Program-made: the position numbers and the translations under genes
Assembly: GCA_028386065.3 (NCBI GenBank)
Contig: JAKUCV010007105.1
Coordinates: forward strand, 133,388 to 197,387
Source: Turnera subulata
Taxonomy: Eukaryota; Streptophyta; Magnoliopsida; Malpighiales; Passifloraceae
Direction: 5' to 3'
DNA length: 64,000 bases
Part shown: positions 52,821 to 63,480 of the stretch, piece after piece
How the letters are laid out: each line of letters begins with the position of its first letter
How positions within the stretch are numbered: the first letter of the stretch is position 1
Notes under the pieces: generated by a model
Seen by the model: the letters and a program-made list of their open reading frames with translations, nothing else
Told to the model about the DNA's origin: nothing
The model's database searches: none

Positions 52821-53354
52821 TTGATGAGTTGATTTAGTCTTAGGCTAGAGCATGCCTATAATTTTACTTAATGAAATATTAATATTTTATTAATTTGGGC
52901 TTTTAATATATTTTATTTGGTAATTATTGAGATGATTTGATCCAAGACTAAGATATATTAATAGGTCTAATTTAATAGAATGCAGGTATTTTATTTGTGT
53001 GGCCTTTTATTTGTTTTCACCCATTATTATTGAGATGATTTAATTTTGGGTTAAAAATAAATTTAAAGTTTGGATCAATAAGATATGGACCCTCCAGCAA
53101 TAGCAGCCCATAATCACACATTACCTGCAACCAATTTTGATTCTAATTTTCGTAGAAATTCAGAATTAAAATATTTCTTTTTTATTTTTTGTATTTTTAT
53201 GGTAAAGTGGGTAGAAAAGAGGCAAATTTCTATGTGTAGTTGAAAAATAGGAAAAATTAGGGTGTGAGCTACAAGTTATAAGTGCTTCTTGGTTACGAAA
53301 CCTTCTAGAAGGCGTGGAATTAAAGAGGAAAAATGCAAAAAAGGAAAAGAACAG

Positions 53355-53465
53355 GAACAGTGCCTGGGCCCGAGATATGACCGCCAGGCCTGGGCAGCCT
53401 TTAAGAGATAACCACCAGATCCTGGCGGTTGCCGCGAGATGACCGCCAGGGATGGGCGGTTATGT
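53355..53465 (+). repeat. three related repeats with inverted 'CCGCCAGG/CCTGGCGG' cores
   Basis: GAGATATGACCGCCAGGCCT (53371), GAGATAACCACCAGATCCTG (53405) and GAGATGACCGCCAGGGATGG (53434) recur at about 30-34-bp spacing. Each ends in a GGGC(A/G)G or CTGGCGG complement that can fold back on the core. Confidence 0.7.
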
Positions 53466-54195
53466 GTTCCAGCTTTGGAAAATTTTTTCTTTTTTCCTTT
53501 TTTCTTGATCCTAGCTCTCAACCGTCAGATCTAGAGGTTCAATTTCGACCCTAGGATCAATGGGATGACCCTTGAGACCCTGAACACTATAAATAGAACA
53601 CCCTCCCCCTCCTCCCGTTATACACAAATTAAGGGGACAGTCTTCTCTTCTTTTCTACACACTATAAGCTTAGGAGCATGGAGAAACTCTTCTACTATAA
53701 GCCTAAGAACCCTTAGATTAGCTGTTATTCTGGAGAAATTTTGTGGAGAGGAATATCAAAGAGTCAGCAGCGAGAGGAGAGCAAGAAGAAGGCGACCGAA
53801 GGTGATTCAAAGGCGGAAGAAGTTGGTGATCCCGAGTAGAAGTCCCTGTTGGGCATTGTCTCAATAGTACGGCCATATCTCGAGTTGTAGAAGTAGGATT
53901 GCTGCAATTTTGGTGTCCCTGGAAAGTTAAGAAGGAGATCTATAACTTTATTGTTGGGTTCAGAAGCTAATTCGACTGTCTTCTTTATTATTTTTGTGGT
54001 TGAAGTTGATGCAAAATTGAGCCAAGGAGTGGAAGAAAAATCGGGTTAGAAGACACCCAAATAAGGAGCTAGAGGAGGGCTACAGTAGGTAACACTAACC
54101 CTTTGATTACTGTGGACGAATTTCTTGTTGTGATGATGATGCTTTGATCATTGTGTGATGCCATGCAAGAACTACGTGAGCTTCGAACCCGGTCG

Positions 54196-54243
54196 CCGGG
54201 GTACGTAGGCCGATTCTAGTGGTGTACGTAGGCCGATTCTAGT
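54196..54243 (+). repeat. 23-bp tandem duplication
   Basis: GTACGTAGGCCGATTCTAGT is followed by GGT and then repeated once, within the Tat/Ogre-like motif. Confidence 0.9.
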
Positions 54244-54440
54244 GGTGGAATCTCAAACTCAATTACATGTTTATTTTTTTTTATTCTTTTAATTTCGTTT
54301 CTGTGTTGTTGTTGTTGATGATGATGATGATGGCATATGGCATACTTTTTTCATCAACTGCACATGATTTCGCCCTCAACACGGATGGGTATCTAACACC
54401 TTCCCATCAGTGGCGAACCTCCGAATCCAACATCTTTGGA

Positions 54441-54905
54441 TTGCTATGATTGGTTGCCTTAAGAAGTTGTTGATGTCTAAGAAAGATTTTCCCCTGAATT
54501 GTTCCCTGTAATAAAATTTGGATGGGGACTCATTTGATGTTGGATGTTGGTTTAGAAGAAGGTGTAAGAATAAGAAGAGGGAGTACAATTAATTTTGGCC
54601 TGGGTCCTCACAGAGTCATTAATTTTGGTCCGGGTCCTCACAGAGTCTAACTATCCACACGTTTAGTTTTCACAGGTGCGCCAAAAGCTACAATACAATC
54701 ACAAGTTTTTCACGGGCATAACTTGCAAACATAACCTAAAGCTGAACTTAGTTTTATCTACCCAATAAAACTAACACCTATTTCTTACTTCAACAATCCT
54801 TTTACTGGGAAAGACTTCAAGAGTGACTCACTCAAGAAGTTACAAGTTTCGGTTCAAAGTAGTTTTCACAAGGATAAGCTCTTTTCAGAAACTTAGAATT
54901 ACTTG
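54441..54905. other. non-coding DNA with a 30-bp duplication
   Basis: ATTAATTTTGGCCTGGGTCC(TCACAGAGTC) at 54588-54617 is directly repeated at 54618-54647 with two differences. There is no gene. The right end is the AATGG target of the Athila-type element that follows. Confidence 0.6.
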
Positions 54906-54910
54906 AATGG

Positions 54911-56374
54911 TGTTCGTGCAAAACTGGCTGCAAGTGCACAGCGTTGCTGTAGTAAACAAGGTCGAATCACAGGGACTGCAAAACAATACTGACCGCAGGC
55001 TCTCGATCAATTAGACTATAAACAACAAAAGTAAATAACCAATAGTGATTTGAGAGTACTAATCCAAAATATAAAAGACTAATAAATTAAATAGCAAGAA
55101 ATAAAAGGGAGTGAGATAGTAAACAAAATCAATCACGCAATCAGATCAGAGAAAAGAAGGTTGGGTGTCGATTGGGTAGAAAACGCAGTGGATGGAGACC
55201 TAGGTTGTCCGGGGTTCACTACAGCGTCGCTGTCCAACTACAGTTCAATGCTCTGGTGCATAAATTCGCCTACCTTGAAGGGCTACCTGGCCTAATGTGT
55301 TTATAACTACTGTGATGTACAGATATAAACCTACCCTAGTTCTGGAACAACCTGCTTTCATCAGTGAAGCTCTTCCCTAAGGCGCAGTGCCGCAGTGCCA
55401 GGCGCTGTTATCCTCAACTAACCCTAAAGTCTCTTTCGACGATCGGTAGGGGTAGAGGTCCGATATAGAACGGTATGAGTTCTTAGTTTCTCCGTTATGT
55501 GCGTCACTAAGGCGTCTAAGAAGTGTTTGAGGGTGATCAAGCTGCAGACACTGTTAAGCACTCTATTTCAAATCAAGGCAAGAACAAATTAAAAGAAACA
55601 AGAAACATGAATCATAGGTTAAACATCATACTGTAGCTACATCTGTCGAACCTAGATAGAAGAATTAGTTTATAGAGAAACATAAAAACAATAAACAAAG
55701 AATTGTCGACATGCTCCTAAAAACAGTCACTTTTCTTCTAGCCAAATCGTGAGTTTTGCTACTCTAAAAGCTGTAAATTTTGTCCAGCAATTGATGCTTT
55801 TATATCTAGGAATTTATTCCTAAAAGATAGGAATTTATGCGTGTAGGAATTGGAATAAAAATCCTGGACTTTAGCTTCAAGAATTACTCTTTAAATCTTC
55901 TTTCCTTGCTGGGAATGTCTAGGTGCATCCCCTCTTAAATATTCCTGGAAATTAGGCGCAAACCCTAGTAAAAATAGGGTATTGACGCCAGTGCCACTGC
56001 AAGCGCTTTGTCAGGCATCCGATTTGTACTGAAATAGTGCTCTTCACAACGCCTCAGTGGTTTTGGGCTATAATCGTCAATTCTTCTCCAAAGCAAAAGA
56101 TTCTCTGGAAGGAAAAAGTTTAAGAGCAGATATTTTGTCGACAGCGTCGCTGCTAGGCAATCGGTCCAGTTTCTTGAACAGCGGCGCTGTTGACCAAAAT
56201 CGTCAAATATGCTCCAAAAAGCACCAAATTGCACCTGAAAGCATCTAAGGGTAAGGAAAGATGGATTTCGCATGAAAAGAAGTGAACATAAATCTAAATG
56301 CATGAATTAAGGATGAATGCAAGGCCAAAAGACGACAGTGTGTGCTGTAAAAAGTATGTATTGCATGCACATCA
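54911..56374 (-). repeat. 3' LTR of Athila copy 3
   Basis: On the minus strand it runs from TGATGTGCATGCAATAC (56374) to GCACGAACA (54911). It holds several CAGCGNCGCTG palindromes (55222, 56142, 56179). Confidence 0.85.
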
Positions 56375-58061
56375 AATTCCCCCAAACTTGAAAAATGATG
56401 CTGCAGGAAATTACAAGTACTTTCTCAAATTAAACACATCAACAGCACCCGTTACGCACGCGACAATGCTCACTGCTCAATATCCTGTGTATTCTTTTGA
56501 AAGAAAGTTATCGTCTCTAATTCAGTAAGGTTAACAGACACAAAATGATCAAAAGAAAACAGTAAGTAATCGTTAATCCATCTAAGTTTCTCATGCCAAT
56601 ATATTGAATTAAGCACCAGGGCCAAAAACAACTATCTCATAAGCCGACTCAAATTTTCAATCTCCACTAATGATCATCAAGGCATAAACAAGTATCAACA
56701 GGTCATTCTTGGTCTTGTAATGAGGATGGCTACCAAAGAAAGGGAATTAGATAGGCTAACAACAGCTGCTTACCTTCCAAAATTCGAACTTCGATAGCTT
56801 TATCTTCAATTTAGTACACAAACCAAGAAAACTAGAATATTGGAACACATATTGATTATAGGAGATAATGTGAGAAAAAAAAAATTGTGAAGGGAGCATA
56901 ATGGGTACCTCTTTTCACATTTGATTTTGATGATTTTTTTTTGTGTACCCCTATCTATAAAACTCCCTTGATCTTACAAAAGTACTTTACAAATCTCCAT
57001 GTCATTGAATTATCAAGCTCCAGCCAGAAATTTCGACAATCTCCATCTTTTTCACCTAGCAGCGACGCTGCCACAACACTGTCACACTGATCATTATAAC
57101 TAAGAAAGCAAGCAGACAGGGTCGGGCTAAAATTCAAAGAATAGTGTGCTTAAGCACCATGATGGTCGTGGGAGGCTCAAAAAGCTAAGGTGTGATGATG
57201 TGGCTAATATCAAAGAAAGTCAACCATCAACCTAAGCTCAAAGGGGTTGTCAAGTGAAATAATAATATAGGTAAGATGGAGTGAAATTAAGCTCAACAAA
57301 CAATGCCTATATCATATCCTCAAGTATGCCAAGAAGATAAAAAGTTCATTTTGAAAGAAAGTAAGAGTCGGTTCTAAAATAGTCAACAATAGGTACTGCC
57401 CAATTTAAAGAAAAAATTGGCACTTGTTACCTCAATGGAGTATGATTACAAAACTAATTTTGATTTCACATCCTGCATAGACTAAACTTAACTAGAAGGA
57501 GCCAAAATCGAGTGTAAGTTCAATAAAAAATAAACAGGAATCGAAACAGCAAGCAGCGGCGCTGTCAGCGTGCTGCATCAATGAATAAATCGAGAAAACG
57601 CATATAAAGTCCAGCAGCATACACAACAAAAGTCCTTTGGCCATAAAAACAGAATGCAAATGCGAAACATAACAAAGAAATGCTAATTTCTGTCTCCTCC
57701 AAACTTAAATTCCACATCGTCCTCACTGGGGCAGAAATAAAGCACAAAACACATAAAAATAAAAACATAACAAAAAGGGAGGTGCTTCCCCAAACTTGAA
57801 ACAAAACGTGAGATGCAAATAATGAAAATGCATAGATGCAGGGGTACAGTGGGCATTTAGCATAACAAACAGTGAACACAATATCGCAAACAGTGCACTG
57901 GAAATAAAATGCAAAAGGTCAAGTATGCTTCTCTGTTTGCCGATGGTGGTGTGTTGCACTGGCACTGTACACTGATTGCCATCCCACTCCCCCTGTCTTT
58001 ATGGTTTTTTGATTTTCTACTTTTTATGGTAGGAAAAATGAGAACAAAAATAAAACTAATG
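56375..58061 (-). other. residual internal region of Athila copy 3
   Basis: No protein motif. Purine tracts occur on the minus strand at 56375-56390 (next to the 3' LTR), 57785-57798 and 57693-57712. Palindromes CAGCGACGCTG (57060) and CAGCGGCGCTG (57554) match those of the LTR. Confidence 0.75.
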
Positions 58062-58436
58062 GGATGCTTTGTCAGGCATCCGATTTGTACTGAAATAGTG
58101 CTCTTCACAACGCCTCAGTGGTTTTGGGCTATAATCGTCAAATCTCCTCCAAATTAAAAGGTTCTCTGGAAGGAAAAGGTTTAAAAGCAGATATTTTGTC
58201 GACGACGGCGCTGCTAGGCAATTGGTCCAGTTTCTTCAACAGCAGCGCTGCTGACCAAAATCGTCAAATATGCTCCAAAAAGGACCAAATTGCACTTAAA
58301 AGCATCTAAGGGTAAGGAAAGATGGATTTAGCACGAAAAGAAGTGAATTTACTTCTAAATGAATGAATTAAGGATGAATGCAAGGCCAAAAGACGACAGT
58401 GTGTGCTGTAAAAAGTATATAATTTCATGCACATCA
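58062..58436 (-). repeat. partial 5' LTR of Athila copy 3
   Basis: This 375-bp stretch is nearly colinear with 56000-56374. Homology ends sharply at GCTTTGTCAGGC (58062), marking the deletion junction. Confidence 0.88.
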
Positions 58437-58441
58437 AATGG

Positions 58442-59319
58442 CTAGGCTGATCTTCAATGAGGCTTCTGTCCTCACTATATAGATTATAAGGTTGGGAGTA
58501 TCCGTTCCATAACGGCTACTTTATGTCCAATTGGCATAGAAATTGACTTCTTACTTCTCCAACTGAAATAGTCAACGTAGGCGCAACCAAAACTGGATGA
58601 ATCTTCAAGCTTACAGCACCATACTTCAAAAAAGATACCAAACATGGTAAGTATGGACCACCGAAGTTCCTTGGGCAGTTAGAAGATGTGAGGACCACTT
58701 TTTACATCTTTTTCTAATCCTTGGGCTACAAGTATAACCGCTAGTTGACATTTTAAATATCAACTATTTTTTTGGACAATGCGCATGCATTAATATCTGA
58801 AAGCAACATCATGTCCTGCAACTCGGTGAAGCCAAATCTCCATGCATTTGGTTCCTGAGTGAAACCAAATATTTTTGCCAATAACTTAAGTAGCGCAAGT
58901 GCTTATCAGAATGTTTTCTTAATCATCAAAACAGTATAATGAGCATCAGAATCATTAGAAATTCATTATTTAACTACTAAACACGATTAGCCTTAATAAA
59001 TTATTTAATTAAGCTTTTAACAGACTAACAAATTAGACTCTATAATAATGATTTTGGATTGAATTAACAAACTAAAAAGTTTTAGGACCCAAATAGGATC
59101 ACACCTAAAGTTTTCGGACTTCCTTAGCCATTACCCCATTTTTTAATTTTCTTTATATATTTCAAGAAAACCTCTTCCAATTTAGTGAGGGGTATGCCAC
59201 CTGCGTTGGTGATTGTTTGGAATCTCAATCAGCTAAGTCAAAGCAGTTTAGTAACTATTTATCACATATGCAAATTCCTATTAAATTATTTATATTTCTT
59301 AAAATATTTTTTTTGGTAG
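58442..59319. other. unassigned DNA between Athila copy 3 and LINE fragment
   Basis: A 60-codon minus-strand frame (58516-58698) starts MVLTSSNCPRNFGGPYLP and shows no domain I know. It might be a remnant of an exon or of another element. The rest is AT-rich and empty. Confidence 0.35.
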
Positions 59320-60168
59320 TTCAAAGTTTAAATGTTAAGATAGACTTGTCTAGGGCATATGATCGGGTCCATTGCGGTCTTTTGGAGCATTGCTTACAAT
59401 TTATTGGCTTTCCAGCCGACATTGTTGCTTTGATCATATTTTGAATCATCTACTTCTTTTTCAGTCTTATGGAATGGGGAGAAATTGCCAGCGTTCCAGA
59501 GTCGGGGTGGTCTGCTGCAAGGAGATCCTTCATCTCCCTATTTGTTTGTCATTTGTATGGAGCATCTATCTTTATTGATTGGTCAGTAAGTCCAGCGAGG
59601 TGTGTGGCAACCAGCTCGTGCATCTCATATAGGTTCTTGTTTTTCCCATTTTCTCTTTGCGGATGACGTGTTATTGTTTGCTGGTGCCACAAGTGTGCAG
59701 GCTCATGTGGTTTTGTCTACTTTGCAAGAATTTTGTGCCTTTTCTGTGGTGACGATTAATTCTACTAAATCCCAGTTATATGTTGCTCCTTGTGTTGCTC
59801 GCAATAGGGTGATTGCTTTGCGTTTGGCCCTTGGTATGCCTATGGTGGCTGATTTAGGCAAATACTTGGGGATGCCTTTCTTACATGGTCAAGTTTGCCG
59901 ACACACTTATCAGTTTCTTCTTAGTGGGATTCAGAGTCGCTTATCGGCTTGGCAAGTGAAGCACCACCCCTTGCAGGCTGTATGACTTTGATCCAATCTA
60001 CGGTTTCTGAGATCCCCTTTTATTCCATGTAGGTTGCTTGGTTACCGGTGAGTGTCTATGATGCTATTGACCGGTTAGCGCGTCAGTTTCTTTGGGCGGA
60101 AGATGGCGCTGGTGGTGTTCATTTATTATCCTGGGAGGTGGTGACCCTTCCAAAATGTGTGGTGGTTT
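59320..60168 (+). pseudogene. LINE reverse transcriptase fragment (L1-type)
   Basis: RT motif A (VKIDLSRAYDRVHCGLLEHC) begins near 59333. A shifted frame gives the [22 protein letters not shown] motif at 59505-59560. Then come HFLFADDVLLFAGATS (catalytic box 59647-59690), INSTKSQLYVAP, LGKYLGMPFLHGQV and AWQVKHHPLQAV. A second piece carries DRLARQFLWAEDGAGGVHLL up to about 60168. At least three frame changes and stops occur. It is cut at its right end by the copia LTR. It is a different LINE from that at 16-24 kb. Confidence 0.8.
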
Positions 60169-61319
60169 GTGTAAGTTTCCCTAGGCTATATGACAATCAT
60201 ATACAAGCAAAAGATGCAGCGAAAGAAAAGGAAACTTAGCCAAGAACCACATGTGAAGCATATAAACCGTATAACAAAATTTCATACCTTGTTCGGTTGA
60301 AGTCTTTCACCCAACTGCTGGAACGAATCATCTAGACCAAGAAAAAGGCTGGAACGAATCAGTTAGAGCAAGAAGAAGACCCGCTCCTCTACGGTATCCA
60401 CACGAACCGTGACCTTCTCGGAATCGTCACACGAATCCAAGAACGAGCTCCCCGGACTGATGTGCTAACAAGAGTAAAACCGGGGCTTGTGTTTGTGGTG
60501 TTTTGGTGTTCTTTTTCTTTCACAAAGAAAGAGGTAAGTGTGTATTTTCTCAAGCTCTCAAGAACACTTCTCAAGGCTCAATACTCTGAATTTTTCAGAC
60601 CCAAAAACGTTGGATGCCCCCTTAGAATCAGATTATGCTTTGATCTAATCCAACTCACAAAAGGTGGAAGACAAGGTGGCCAACACCTTTGGCCACATGA
60701 TTAAGATTCTCATCATCATGTCCACCATTAAGCACAATGGAATACACATCACATGGCCTCAATAATGGTTCAATAAATCTGATATTTAGTGAGCAAAACC
60801 ACCCCAAAAACGTCCATGGTCCAACCACGGTCCAACCACGATTTAACCGCGGTCCAACCACACCCAGTCCAACCATGGTCCAACCACGGTTCGACCATCT
60901 GCTCGAATCAACGGTTCTATGTGTGTGACCCTGTAGGCACTTGTAACGTCCGACAATAATTGTAAAATCCCATTTTACAATTATAAGCAAAGAGCGGCGT
61001 CTAGCAACACATCATTGCTACCCGAACGGCAAGATCAGTACTGATTCTCTATGCCTCGGAATATGTCATCGCCCTTCGTCTCTTTATCAACATTAAACCG
61101 AGACATGGAATATGTCAATCTCGTATATGTTTAATCTCGGTTTCTTGATCCTCGAGTTAACTGTGTAAAACGGAAACCAATGATATCAACATATCATAAT
61201 CCGAGCACGGCCGTGCATTTACAGTTCAACTCTATCAAGAAACCATCCGATAATATACCCGTTATATGGGTTGGACGAATCCCCTCTTGATCAATCAAAA
61301 CCCACTACATACTCGGCAT
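60168..61319 (-). repeat. 3' LTR, 5'-deleted, of the right-hand copia element
   Basis: Homologous to 37363-38431. The LTR end on the minus strand reads ACTTACACAAAC instead of ACTTACACTAACA. It contains an expanded GGTCCAACCACG array (60812-60900). Confidence 0.85.
60812..60900 (-). repeat. 10-14-bp minisatellite (GGTCCAACCACG type)
   Basis: The unit GGTCCAACCA(C/T)G recurs about six times (CATGGTCCAACCACGG, CGGTCCAACCACG, GCGGTCCAACCACAC, ATGGTCCAACCACGG). The sister LTR at 37780-37815 has about three units. Confidence 0.85.
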
Positions 61320-61980
61320 TATACATGTGGATCTAGCATGACCATCATGCTTCAGTTGCATGAGAAGATTAGACAATGTATCTGCTACATTGTTCCCAGA
61401 AGGAACTATACACAGCCTTAGTTGTAGAGTCGGTGGCTGTTCTTGCTTGGAACTCTTCCAGCTCACAGTACCACCTCCAAGACGAAAACACATATCCTTA
61501 TTGCGATCTAAAATCATCCTGTCAGTTTGGAAGCTGGCATCTTTGTAACACTTTACAACAAGCCCATCAACGCTTCCGTAAACCAGGAATGCATCCTTAG
61601 TGCTTCTCAAGTACTTAAGGATATTTAACCGTTATCTAGTGACTTTCACCGGGATCAGATTGGCATCTGCTTGTGACACTCAAAAGCATAAGTGACATCC
61701 GGCCAAGTACATTGCATGGCATACATGATAGTTCCTATTGCAAACGCATAAGGAATCTAACCCATCCGCTCTCTCTCCTTAGTCATACTAGGATACAGAT
61801 TCTTTGAGAGAGCTATGCCATGTGACACGGGCAAGAAACCGTTCTTGGTATCTTTGCATGCTAAACCTCTTTAGCATTCTGTCAATATATGTACTCTGAC
61901 TTAGCCCGAGAAGCCTTTTGGATCTATCTCTATAGATCTTTTTGCCTAACACTTAGGCAGTTCCTCCTAAGTCATTCATT
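61305..61980 (-). pseudogene. RNase H and RT end of the right-hand copia element
   Basis: The readable RNase H part is STKDAFLVYGSVDGLVVKCY, TVSWKSSKQEQPPTLQLRL and SNLLMQLKHDGHARS, in one frame with a stop-free 101 codons. The upstream segment (61620-61980) covers the regions that in the sister copy read IGSIMYAILYTRP and LLGLSQRTYVDKML but has several frame breaks. Catalytic Asp residues of RNase H are not convincingly present. Confidence 0.75.
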
Positions 61981-62720
61981 GAGAAATTCTTTCCTAACCA
62001 AGTCTTTACAGACTTTAGTTTCGAAGTGTCATTCCCAATAAGTAGGATGTCGTCAACATACAATCAACAAGAAAACAATAGTGCTCCCACTAACCTTCTT
62101 GTAAACACATGAATCATCTTCACTTTTAATGAAACCAAACTCTTTGATTACATCATTAAAACGAAGATTCCAACTCCTAGAAGCTTGATTTAGTCCACAA
62201 ATGGACATTTGCAACTTGCATACCATATCTCATAGTCATGGCATCCAGCTATAGCCAATAGAATTCGAATAGATTTAACCATGGCGACTGGTGTGAAGGT
62301 TTCATCATAGTCAATACTATGAACTTTCTTAAACCTTTCGCAACCAATTGCCCTTTAAAGGTAATCATATTACCATCCATGTCGGTCTTTCTCTTAAAGA
62401 CCCATTTGCACCCTATAGGTTTTACCCTTTCAGGTGGATCAAACAAGGTCCATACCTTGTTTTGATACATGGATTCCATTTCCGAATTCATGGCTTCCAG
62501 CCACTTCTTGGAGTCTAGACCCTTAATGATCAGCTGATAGGAAGTGAGCTCACTCTGACTTATGAGCATCACATCTCCAATATGAGTTATGAGAAATCCA
62601 TATTTCTCAAGCTCATACCGAGTCCTATCCGACCTACGCGGTTCATGTGTTTTAGGTACAGGATTCTCATCCACAACAACTTGCGGATCCTGTCCTTTGT
62701 TCCATCTCAGCCTCTTCATC
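61981..62720 (-). pseudogene. reverse transcriptase of the right-hand copia element
   Basis: Frame 62719-62249 shows RTRYELEKYGFLITHIGDVM, KKWLEAMNSEMESMYQNKVW and PERVKPIGCKWVFKRKTDMD (the Trp is kept where the sister copy has a stop), then FKGQLVAKGLRKF, where it slips. The catalytic box Y-V-D-D-I-L is intact at about 62040-62060 on the minus strand, unlike the sister copy. Confidence 0.85.
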
Positions 62721-63480
62721 TCGAATTTCTTCGAGTTCTATTATCCTCCCACTGATTTTTCTAGAAATAAACACTCTTTCTAGAAAACAGCAGTCTGAGC
62801 CACAAACACTTTGTGCTCTAAGGGATTATAGAAATAATACCTTTAAGGTATCATACAAAAGGCACTTGTCGGACTTAGGGTCGCGTTTATCCGATGCTTC
62901 ACGTCTCACGTAAGCATGACAACCCTAAACCCTCATAAAAGACAAGTTGGGACGCTTCCCAGTCCATATCTCATATGGTGTCTTTTGACCGATATAGATG
63001 GAACACGGTTAAGTGTAAATACAGCACTCAACAATACATGTCCCTAAAAGGAAGAAGAAAGGTTAGCTTGACTCATCATAGAACGAACCAAGTCCAACAA
63101 GGTTCGGTTTCTCCTAATGGATACACCATTTCAATGAGGCACACCCAGTGGAGTAAGCTGTGATACTATATCACAACCCTTTAGATGATCAAGAAACTCT
63201 CGGTCTAGTATTTACCGCCTCGATCTCTTCGAAGCATCTTAATACCTTTCCGAGTTGATTCTGTACTTCATTCTTGAATTCTTTGAACCTTTCAAAGGAT
63301 TCCGACTTGTGTCTCATTAGATACACATAGCCGAATCTACTGAAGTCATCAGTAAATGTAATGAAGCATTGAGAACCACCTCTAGCCTGTGGAGACACTG
63401 GTCCGCATACATCAGTATGTATTAGCCTTAGCAAATCCGAGGCTCCTCACCTTTACCCGTAAAGGAAGCCTTAGTCGTTT
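62721..63480 (-). pseudogene. integrase of the right-hand copia element
   Basis: LRLIHTDVCGPVSPQARGGS (first Asp), FITFTDDFSRFGYVYLMRH, SFERFKEFKNEVQNQLGKVL and CFEEIEAVNTR are readable (63434-63189). Downstream pieces (62780-63180) match the sister copy but are frame-broken. The catalytic Glu region is not readable. Confidence 0.85.

Larger units (their letters stand above)
52821..54440 (+). repeat. Tat/Ogre-like LTR and leader fragment
   Basis: Promoter-like features are CACTATAAATAGA (TATA at 53589-53596) followed by a CT-rich leader. A block GAACTACGTGAGCTTCGAAC ... GGGGTACGTAGG (54170-54209) is the characteristic downstream LTR motif of Tat/Ogre elements. TCTAACACCTTCCCATC ... GTGGCGA (54393-54416) follows. 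The outer ends and any target duplication are not visible. It shares 53868-54000 with 615-755. Confidence 0.55.
54911..58436 (-). mobile_element. Athila-type element (copy 3), internally deleted
   Basis: A minus-strand element with a perfect AATGG target duplication (54906-54910 and 58437-58441). Its 3' LTR is 54911-56374, and 58062-58436 is only the first 375 bp of the 5' LTR, matched to 56000-56374. The rest of the 5' LTR, the primer-binding site, gag and pol are deleted. What remains internally is the post-pol region with the Athila-like GTGAGGACGATGTGGAATTT and AAGTTTGG purine tracts. The LTR end (minus) CCCTGTGATTCGACCTTG ... ACTTGCAG resembles the ends of the other Athila LTRs. Confidence 0.85.

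Noticed and set aside
54911..58436. Two separate solo LTRs instead of one element
   Set aside because: A single AATGG duplication flanks the whole block, and a polypurine tract borders the inner LTR edge, so this is one deleted element.
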